Assembly: GCA_002394165.1 (NCBI GenBank)
Contig: DGTA01000119.1
Location: forward strand, 1 to 31,530
From: Lachnospiraceae bacterium UBA4348
GTDB lineage: Bacteria > Bacillota > Clostridia > Lachnospirales > Lachnospiraceae
Direction: 5' to 3'
DNA: 31,530 nucleotides
A program made the position numbers and the translations under genes. The notes under the pieces were generated by a model. It had not been told where the DNA came from. It made no database searches and saw only the letters and a program-made list of their open reading frames with translations. Below are positions 26,081 to 31,530 of this stretch, in pieces (within the stretch, counting starts at the first letter, position 1; every line of letters begins with the position of its first letter).

Positions 26081-27520
26081 TTATCTGGTCCAGGTACTCC
26101 TGTGGAGCATCACCAGGATGGGGAACAGTTCCAGCCGGCCGGCGATCATGTCGAAGGTCAGCACCACTTTGGAAAGCAGGGACAGGTCCGCGAAGTTGCC
26201 CGCGGGTCCTACCACCGACAGGCCGGGACCGATATTGTTGAGGGTGGCCGCGACCGCCGTAAACGTGGTCTCCAGGTCAAATCCGTTCAGCGAGATGATC
26301 AGGACGGAGAGCACGAAGATAAACAGGTAGGAGCATATAAACACATTCGTCGCGCGCAGCACGGAATGCTCGAGCAGCTTGCCGTCCACGCGGATCTTCC
26401 TCACCCCGCTCGGGTGGATCATCTGCTCGATCTCCTTGGAGACCGTCTTGGCCATGATCTGTATGCGGGAGACCTTAATGCCGCCGCCGGTACTGCCTGC
26501 ACAGGCGCCGATGAACATCAGCGTCACCAGAAGCGTTTTCGAGAAGGTCGGCCACACGTTGAAGTCCGTCGTCGAGAAACCGGTGGTGGTGATGATCGAA
26601 CCCACCTGGAACGCTGCGTCCCTCACGGCCTTCCCGCCCATTCCCGGGTAGAGAGGCAGGATATTGATGGTGATCAGCACGATCGACACCGCAATGATGG
26701 ACAGGTATACGATCACCTCGCTGATCGACAGGATCTCCTTGAACCGACGCTTATAAGCCAGGTAATAGACATTGAAGTTGATGCCGAACATGATCATGAA
26801 GATCGTGATGACGACCTGCTGGAACGCCGTCACAGATCCCATGGAATCGTTCAGGTAGCCAAATCCGCCGGTGCCGGCCGTTCCGAAGGAGGTGAGCAGT
26901 GATTCGAAGAGCGTCATCCCTCCGATCAGCAGGATGACGACCTCCAGGGCCGTCAGCGCCATGTAGAGCGCATAGAGGGTGAAAGCCGTCGTGCGCACCT
27001 TCGGCACCAGCTTTTTCACCGACGGACCCGGGCTCTCCGCCTTCATCAGGAACATGTCGCTGCCGCCCGCCAGGGGCAGAATGGCAATGATAAAGACGAG
27101 CACGCCCATGCCGCCGATCCAGTGCGTAAAGGAACGCCAGAAGAGCAGACAGCGCGGCAGGGCCTCCACATCTCTTAAGATGCTGGCTCCGGTGGTGGTA
27201 AAACCGGACGCCGTCTCGAACACCGCGTCCACCATGTGGGGAATGTAGCCGGAGATCCTGAACGGCAGCGCGCCGAATATACTGACGACCAGCCAGGAAA
27301 GCGCCACCGCCGCAAAACCTTCCCTTGAATAGAGTTTTTTGTTTTTCGGTTTGAAATAGACCGACAGAAGCCCGATCGCCAGACAGATCAGCATCGTGAT
27401 CAGTATGGCAAAACCGTCCCTCTCGCGGTAGATCACCGCGCACAAAAGCGGGGGTACCAGAAACATGGCCTCAAAATTCAGTATCCATCCCAGTACGTAT
27501 AAGACCATTCCGTAATTCAT
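26081..27520 (-). CDS. trkH: TrkH/KtrB-family potassium transporter subunit
   Basis: The 479-residue membrane subunit of a Trk/Ktr potassium uptake system has four membrane-pore-membrane repeats. All four selectivity-filter segments are visible: FETASGFTTTGASIL, SFGTAGTGGFG, GSIITTTGFSTTDFN and CAGSTGGGIKVSR. The N-terminal two-helix extension (YVLGWILNFEAMFLVPPLLCA and a second helix) is of the TrkH type. The C-terminal loop KEIEQMIHPSGVRKIRVDGK follows the fourth filter as in relatives. It starts 14 bases after the trkA stop; AAAGGA lies about ten bases before the ATG. It pairs with the cytosolic gating subunit TrkA. The TPR-AAA+ gene starts about 50 bases after its stop on the same strand. 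Confidence 0.95.
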   Translation of the reverse strand: MNYGMVLYVLGWILNFEAMFLVPPLLCAVIYRERDGFAILITMLICLAIGLLSVYFKPKNKKLYSREGFAAVALSWLVVSIFGALPFRISGYIPHMVDAVFETASGFTTTGASILRDVEALPRCLLFWRSFTHWIGGMGVLVFIIAILPLAGGSDMFLMKAESPGPSVKKLVPKVRTTAFTLYALYMALTALEVVILLIGGMTLFESLLTSFGTAGTGGFGYLNDSMGSVTAFQQVVITIFMIMFGINFNVYYLAYKRRFKEILSISEVIVYLSIIAVSIVLITINILPLYPGMGGKAVRDAAFQVGSIITTTGFSTTDFNVWPTFSKTLLVTLMFIGACAGSTGGGIKVSRIQIMAKTVSKEIEQMIHPSGVRKIRVDGKLLEHSVLRATNVFICSYLFIFVLSVLIISLNGFDLETTFTAVAATLNNIGPGLSVVGPAGNFADLSLLSKVVLTFDMIAGRLELFPILVMLHRSTWTR

Positions 27521-27534
27521 CGTGTATTTGTCCT

Positions 27535-28893
27535 TTATCTTTCAAAAATATCGCTGATATCATTCAGTCCGGCCGTAGTGGTCACAACGATCACCGTGTC
27601 CTCCGGCAGGAGGACGTCGCGTCCTCTGGGAAGAATGATCTTTCCGCCGCGGTTGATGCAGGCGATCAGGACGTCGTCCCTCAGCCGAAGCTCCAGGAGC
27701 GGAATATTCTGTTTATCGAAGCTGTCCTGGATGTGGAACTCCAGGGCCTCCGCCTTGTTGTCCACGATCCAGTGCAGCGTCTCCACGTTGCTGCCCAGCG
27801 AATTTTTCCTCGCCCTGACATACTGGAGGATGTACTCCGCCGTCAGGTTCCTGGGATGAATGGTCGTATCCAGGTCGAGGGTGTCGATCACTTCGTCAAA
27901 CACGATCTTGTTGATCTTCGTCACGATCTTACGGACATTCGACTTGCGTGCGAACAGAGAGAGAATGATGTTCTCCTCGTCAAAATCCGTCAGCGCCACA
28001 AAGCCTTCCATGGCGTCCAGGTCCTCCTCCATCAGCAGCTGCCTGTCGGAGCCGTCGCCGTTGATGATGGTCGCTTTCGGGAAACGCTCGGATAAAAGCT
28101 CACAGCGGGCAAACTTCTTCTCGATGAGCTTCACATTGATACCGTGGTCGATCAGCATCTTCGTGAGGTAGAAGCCGATGTCGCTTCCGCCGATGATCAT
28201 CACGTTCCGGCACTTGTTCGTATAAATGCCGATCTTGCCAAAGAAATCTTCCTCCGACGCCGCCTCCGACACGATCGAGATCACATCCCCGCTCCTGAGC
28301 ATATATTCGCCGTTGGGGATCACGATATCGCCGTCTCTCTCCACCGTGCACACAAGCACGTTGCAGCGCAGCTTCTGGTGCATCTGCATCAGGTTGAGCC
28401 CGTCCAGCACGGATGCTTCCGGGATCCTGAAGCGCAGGAGCTCCACACGACCCTTGGCAAAGGTATCGATCTCGATAGCGGACGGTGTTCTCAGGACCCT
28501 GGCGATCTCCCTGGCCGCCGTGTACTCCTGGTTGATCACCATGGCCAGTCCCAGCTCTTCCTTCAGGAAATTCAATTCCGTGTTGTATTCCGGATTCCTG
28601 ACCCTGGCGATGGTATGACATCCGCCTGCTTTCTTGGCGATCAGGCAGCACAGCAGGTTCAGCTCATCCGAGCCGGTCACCGCGATCACCAGGTCCGTAT
28701 GGGCGATGTCCGCCTCCGACAGAACGCCGTAGCTGGCGCCGTTGCCTACGGTTCCCATGATATCGTAACGGGCACAGAGGTCTTCCACCACCTGCTCGTT
28801 CTTGTCGATCACCGTCACATCATCCTGCTCACGGCTTAAAATGGCGGCAAGCTGTTCGCCGACTTTTCCGCAGCCGACAATAATGATCTTCAC
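27535..28893 (-). CDS. trkA: Trk system potassium uptake protein TrkA
   Basis: Peripheral gating subunit of the potassium transporter. The 452-residue protein has a duplicated RCK layout. The first RCK_N domain shows IIIVGCGKVGEQLAAILS and DVTVIDKNEQVVEDLCARYD; an RCK_C domain lies at ~135-217. The second RCK_N domain (~228 onward) shows NVMIIGGSDIGFYLTKMLIDHG, followed by a second RCK_C domain (~370-452) ending PEDTVIVVTTTAGLNDI. The first GxGxxG nucleotide loop is intact, the second is altered (GGSDIG). RCK_C domains bind c-di-AMP in some relatives (KtrA), so the GdpP enzyme in this window may influence this transporter. The start is a GTG at 28893 with GGAGG eight bases upstream. A promoter candidate lies at 28997-29025. 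Confidence 0.95.
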   Translation of the reverse strand: MKIIIVGCGKVGEQLAAILSREQDDVTVIDKNEQVVEDLCARYDIMGTVGNGASYGVLSEADIAHTDLVIAVTGSDELNLLCCLIAKKAGGCHTIARVRNPEYNTELNFLKEELGLAMVINQEYTAAREIARVLRTPSAIEIDTFAKGRVELLRFRIPEASVLDGLNLMQMHQKLRCNVLVCTVERDGDIVIPNGEYMLRSGDVISIVSEAASEEDFFGKIGIYTNKCRNVMIIGGSDIGFYLTKMLIDHGINVKLIEKKFARCELLSERFPKATIINGDGSDRQLLMEEDLDAMEGFVALTDFDEENIILSLFARKSNVRKIVTKINKIVFDEVIDTLDLDTTIHPRNLTAEYILQYVRARKNSLGSNVETLHWIVDNKAEALEFHIQDSFDKQNIPLLELRLRDDVLIACINRGGKIILPRGRDVLLPEDTVIVVTTTAGLNDISDIFER

Positions 28894-28996
28894 GTCAATA
28901 TCCTCCAGTCAAACTTTTGATTTTTCTCATAATTGAATGCAGCATGGCTGCCGGGTGGAATAGAATCCCCCTATATTACAATTCTTTAACATTACA

Positions 28997-29025
28997 ATGA
29001 TAGCAGAAAGAGCCTTTTTTAACAA
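28997..29025 (-). promoter_or_regulatory. Candidate promoter for trkA-trkH
   Basis: On the minus strand TTGTTA (29020-29025), a 17-base spacer and TATCAT (28997-29002), directly after the terminator at 29031-29060. The leader would be about 100 bases; I recognise no known c-di-AMP riboswitch in it. Confidence 0.45.
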
Positions 29026-29030
29026 TACGT

Positions 29031-29060
29031 AAAAACTGCCGCTGGTGATCAGCGGCAGTT
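29031..29060 (-). terminator. Strong terminator ending the orphan transcription unit
   Basis: A perfect 11-base stem (29034-29044 with 29050-29060) around a five-base loop, followed on the minus strand by TTTTT and then ACG. It lies upstream of the trkA promoter and downstream of the promoter at 29563-29591. Confidence 0.8.
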
Positions 29061-29556
29061 ATGTTTCTCTATTCAGTTTTATTATTTTCATGCTTTCCTC
29101 TGCATGCGAATTGTTTTTTGTTTTATGCAGCGACCGAAGCTCTTCTTATTCCTGCTATATGTAAAAATACATCCGGTCTGTTTTTGCGCCCGGTCTCCTC
29201 ACCGGAGCCGCTGCCGATGTATTTTAAAGTTTCAGAATAACGGATTAATAAAGACTCTTACTATAAAAACAAGTTCAATATGTCATCCTCTGAAATACGT
29301 TCTGATCCTGCCTGGCTGGATGCTGATCCCGGTCCGTTGAGCTTGTCGGTCTGTTTGTCGAATATAAAAGATTCTTACGGATTCCGAAGATCGGGGGTTT
29401 TTCTGCAGGAAACATCCAACTGCTTTACAGGATTCAGATGGCGAAAGAATTCAGTGTCCATTGGTCCAAAACCTCCTCTCCCTGGATAATTATATCAACA
29501 ACACCTGATGCGCCGCCGTCGTCGTTACTGTCCGACAGCAACTGTGCTGTGTTGAT
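29061..29556 (-). ncRNA. Candidate orphan transcript (about 500 nt) without a convincing gene
   Basis: The 797-base gap between trkA and degV holds a unit of its own: promoter (29563-29591), about 500 bases, and a strong terminator (29031-29060), while degV has a separate terminator at 29625-29661. Within it I see a hairpin formed by GTTGCTGTC and GACAGTAAC near 29527-29545, and ATCAACA/TGTTGAT arms at 29494-29500 and 29550-29556. A GGAGAGGAGG ribosome-site-like sequence lies at 29472-29481. The only reading frame behind that site is a 28-residue peptide (29375-29461, starting MDTEFFRHLNP) that I do not recognise, and the spacing is ten bases. The unit could encode a regulatory RNA, a small peptide or a gene remnant. 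The rest of the region is AT-rich and without features. Confidence 0.4.
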
Positions 29557-29562
29557 GGTGTT

Positions 29563-29591
29563 ATCCTAACACCTCTCCACAGATTTGTCAA
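29563..29591 (-). promoter_or_regulatory. Promoter of the orphan unit, with palindrome over the -10 box
   Basis: On the minus strand a perfect TTGACA (29586-29591), a 17-base spacer and TAGGAT (29563-29568). The inverted repeat GGTGTTA-N3-TAACACC (29557-29573) covers the -10 box and looks like an operator. Confidence 0.65.
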
Positions 29592-29624
29592 TCAATAATG
29601 TGTTATAAAATATATTTTTCTTGT

Positions 29625-29661
29625 AAAAAGAATAGAGGCGGCCTTTTTGTCCGTCTCTATT
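29625..29661 (-). terminator. Rho-independent terminator after degV
   Basis: On the minus strand AATAGAGACGG (29651-29661) pairs with CCGCCTCTATT (29631-29641) with one mismatch. The loop is nine bases and the stem is followed by CTTTTT. It starts about 30 bases after the degV stop. Confidence 0.8.
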
Positions 29662-29690
29662 GTCATAATTGAGTATATTTTCTGATTATT

Positions 29691-30563
29691 TTATTCTGTC
29701 GGAATTTTTCGCCCCACTGTCACGGCGCTCGATCCGGGCCCGATATGGCAGGCGATGCTCAGCGAGAGCGGATCCATATGGATCTCCCGGCCCGGAAAGG
29801 CCTGCCTGATCTCCTCAAGCCAGGCAGCCGCATCCTCATCATTCATCGTATGCGACGCCGCGAAAACCGCTTCGGGCGAATCCTTGCTGAGGCGGAACCT
29901 GTTCTCCAGATCGTCGCTGATGGCTTCGAGCATGGTGGTCCGGGCATGTTTGACGGTCCGGCACTTGGCAAACGCATCCAGCTTTCCGCCCTGGATCTGC
30001 AGCACGGGCTTGATGCGCAGCAGAGTTCCCACCGCCGCTGCCGCGGGCGTTATCCTTCCGCCTTTTTTCAGGTAGGTGAGCGTGTCGACCGCAATATAGA
30101 TGCTCGAATCAGATTTGGTCTCGAGCAGCCTGTCCCGGATCTCTGCTCCGCTCATACCGTTTTCTGCCATCGCCTTAGCCGCCAGCACCGACTCGCGCTG
30201 CGTCACCGAGATCCGCTGGTTGTCCACGACAAAGACCCGGTCGGGGAACTCATCCTCCGCCATGGCAAGCGAGGTTGCACATGAGCTCGACAGCGCGCTT
30301 GACATCGGGATATAGATGATCTGATCGTATTCTTTGAGCAGTGTCTTCCACTGGTCGAGAAGGTCTCCCGGGGACGGCATGGAAGTGGAGATCTCCGCTC
30401 CTGCTGCCTGCCTGGCAAAAAACTCTTCCCTGGTAAGGTTGACATCCTCAAAATACAGTTCACCTTCAATGTAAAAGGGCATCGGGACTACGTAGATCCC
30501 AAGTTCTTTTCCCTGTGCCTGGGTGATGCCGCTGTTGCTGTCGGTCATGATCGCAATGTTCAT
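29691..30563 (-). CDS. DegV-family fatty-acid-binding protein
   Basis: From the ATG at 30563 the protein has 290 residues. It shows the DegV layout: IAIMTDSNSGITQ at the start, VVPMPFYIEGELYFED, the motif ISTSMPSPGDLL, IYIPMSSALSSSCATS, VFVVDNQRISV and YLKKGGRI. The C-terminal part has LLRIKPVLQIQGGKLDAFAKCRT and HIGPGSSAVTVGRK. DegV proteins bind a fatty acid in a two-domain fold; in Firmicutes the FakB members present fatty acids to the kinase FakA for phospholipid synthesis. No fakA is in the window, so the FakB role is inference. A TTG at 30572 would add three residues but is too close to the GAGGAG site. It is 104 bases after the aldolase gene and ends before a clear terminator. Confidence 0.92.
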   Translation of the reverse strand: MNIAIMTDSNSGITQAQGKELGIYVVPMPFYIEGELYFEDVNLTREEFFARQAAGAEISTSMPSPGDLLDQWKTLLKEYDQIIYIPMSSALSSSCATSLAMAEDEFPDRVFVVDNQRISVTQRESVLAAKAMAENGMSGAEIRDRLLETKSDSSIYIAVDTLTYLKKGGRITPAAAAVGTLLRIKPVLQIQGGKLDAFAKCRTVKHARTTMLEAISDDLENRFRLSKDSPEAVFAASHTMNDEDAAAWLEEIRQAFPGREIHMDPLSLSIACHIGPGSSAVTVGRKIPTE

Positions 30564-30590
30564 ATTTCTCAAAACTCCTCTGTACAGTCG

Positions 30591-30651
30591 AATGGCGCAC
30601 CGTGCCGAAAGGGCAGATGCGCCATTTCCCGTCCGGGCTTTACACGCCCGG
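30591..30651. other. Two adjacent hairpins between fba and degV
   Basis: A nine-base inverted repeat (AATGGCGCA at 30591-30599, TGCGCCATT at 30618-30626) contains an inner TGCC/GGCA pairing. Next to it a second hairpin has CCGGGC (30633-30638) and GCCCGG (30646-30651) arms. Neither is followed by a T-run, so they may be mRNA-processing or stability structures at the end of the aldolase message. Confidence 0.5.
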
Positions 30652-30667
30652 CTTATTGCTGCTTAAA

Positions 30668-31530
30668 TCAGGCTTTTCCGTCACTGCCCAGAACCTCAAG
30701 GATCTTGTGGGTAACGATATCTTTCACGTTCTTGCGGCCGTCGCCCAGATACTGTCTGGGATCGAAGTGATCCGGATGCTCAATGAAGTGCTGACGGATA
30801 CCGGCTGTCATGCCAAGGCGAAGGTCGGAGTCGATGTTGATCTTGCAGACTGCGCCTTTGGCTGCCATACGAAGCTGTTCTTCCGGAATGCCGATAGCAT
30901 CTTTCAGAGCGCCGCCGTTGGCGTTGATGATCTTAACATATTCCTGCGGAACGGAGGAAGATCCGTGAAGAACGATCGGGAAGCCCGGAAGTCTTCTGGA
31001 AACCTCTTCCAGGATGTCAAGGCGAAGCTTCGGGTTCTGGCCGGGTTTGAACTTGTAAGCGCCGTGGCTGGTGCCGATGGCAATCGCAAGAGAGTCAACG
31101 CCGGTTCTCTTAACGAACTCTTCTACCTGATCCGGATCGGTGTACATAGCCTTCTCCATATCCACGGAGACATCGTCCTCTACGCCGCCGAGAGTACCAA
31201 GCTCAGCCTCGACAACAACGCCGTGCTCATGAGCATACTCTGCTGTTCTTCTGGACTCTTCGATGTTCTCTTCGAAGGAATGTCCGGAGTAGTCGATCAT
31301 GACGGATGTGAAGCCGCCGTCCACGCACTCTTTGCAGGTCGCGAAATCTGCGCCGTGATCCAGATGAAGAGCGATCGGAATGGAGGAGGTCTCTACCGCT
31401 GCTTCTACCAGATGTTTCAGATATGCGTTCTTGGCATACTTTCTTGCACCTGCGGAAGCCTGCAGAATGACCGGGCTGCGAAGCTCGTCAGCTGCCTCAA
31501 CGATAGCCTGGACGATCTCCATGTTGTTGA
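30668..31530 (-). CDS. fba: Class II fructose-1,6-bisphosphate aldolase, N-terminus cut by window edge
   Basis: Zinc-dependent glycolytic aldolase that splits fructose-1,6-bisphosphate into DHAP and glyceraldehyde-3-phosphate. The frame is open to the right edge; in-window residues begin (F)NNMEIVQAIVEAA, as in the interior of homologues, so about 20 residues are missing. Metal and substrate motifs are visible: IALHLDHGADF (Asp/His), VEAELGTLGG, IAIGTSHGAYKF (His), IVLHGSSSVP (His) and KINIDSDLR. The C-terminal DPRQYLGDGRKNVKDIVTHKI is of the clostridial class IIB type. The ATG at 31522 is an internal Met, not the start. The codon choice is strongly biased to a small set of codons, as expected of a highly expressed gene. 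Confidence 0.95.
   Translation of the reverse strand, partial: NNMEIVQAIVEAADELRSPVILQASAGARKYAKNAYLKHLVEAAVETSSIPIALHLDHGADFATCKECVDGGFTSVMIDYSGHSFEENIEESRRTAEYAHEHGVVVEAELGTLGGVEDDVSVDMEKAMYTDPDQVEEFVKRTGVDSLAIAIGTSHGAYKFKPGQNPKLRLDILEEVSRRLPGFPIVLHGSSSVPQEYVKIINANGGALKDAIGIPEEQLRMAAKGAVCKINIDSDLRLGMTAGIRQHFIEHPDHFDPRQYLGDGRKNVKDIVTHKILEVLGSDGKA

Noticed and set aside
29104..29489. Plus-strand frames of 78 and 69 codons between trkA and degV
   Set aside because: They lack ribosome sites and recognisable content and lie antisense to the proposed minus-strand unit.

Overview
The window looks like a core-chromosome segment of a Gram-positive, moderately GC-rich member of the Clostridia, most likely Lachnospiraceae. 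This is inferred from gene content and order: gdpP-rplI-dnaB, ywlC-ywlE-like-upp-dCMP deaminase, ispE next to a GntR regulator, and a TrkA/TrkH pair, together with AGGAGG-type ribosome binding sites. There is no rRNA, tRNA, CRISPR array, prophage or transposase gene. Almost everything reads leftwards (minus strand); only typA and the membrane glycosyltransferase gene behind it read rightwards.

Layout. 1-618: front part of an esterase cut by the left edge. 694-3330: a cobO-like ATPase, dapB and lysC, probably one operon for the aspartate/lysine pathway ending in a hairpin. 3414-3536: a small inverted-repeat element that contains the best promoter for typA. 3551-6926: typA and a GtrII-type membrane protein. 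6932-10507: proC, a Dam-type adenine methylase, ispE and a GntR/FCD regulator, tightly packed. 10581-10795: a second, highly foldable element with related ends; its right end supplies the stop codon of the neighbouring gene. 10793-14119: tsaC/ywlC, a phosphatase-like protein lacking its catalytic residues, upp, dCMP deaminase and a YkgJ-type cysteine-cluster protein, several with overlapping ends. 14320-15408: a three-domain S1 protein with its own promoter and terminator. 15509-21370: dnaB, rplI, gdpP and glgB. 21452-22804: a second GH13 enzyme. 22926-26027: a large TPR / low-complexity / AAA+ protein that I cannot assign to a known system. 26081-28893: trkH and trkA. 29031-29591: an independent transcription unit without a convincing gene. 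29691-30563: degV. 30668-31530: class II fructose-bisphosphate aldolase, cut by the right edge.

How the genes fit together. Several are housekeeping: lysine/diaminopimelate and proline synthesis, isoprenoid precursors, tRNA t6A, pyrimidine salvage, replication and translation. glgB and the GH13 enzyme point to storage of an alpha-glucan. TrkA/TrkH (potassium uptake) and GdpP (c-di-AMP breakdown) lie about 7 kb apart, and c-di-AMP is known to control potassium uptake in Firmicutes.

The least explained objects are the TPR-AAA+ protein with three TQVF motifs, the orphan transcription unit at 29.0-29.6 kb, the two inverted-repeat elements and the degenerate phosphatase.
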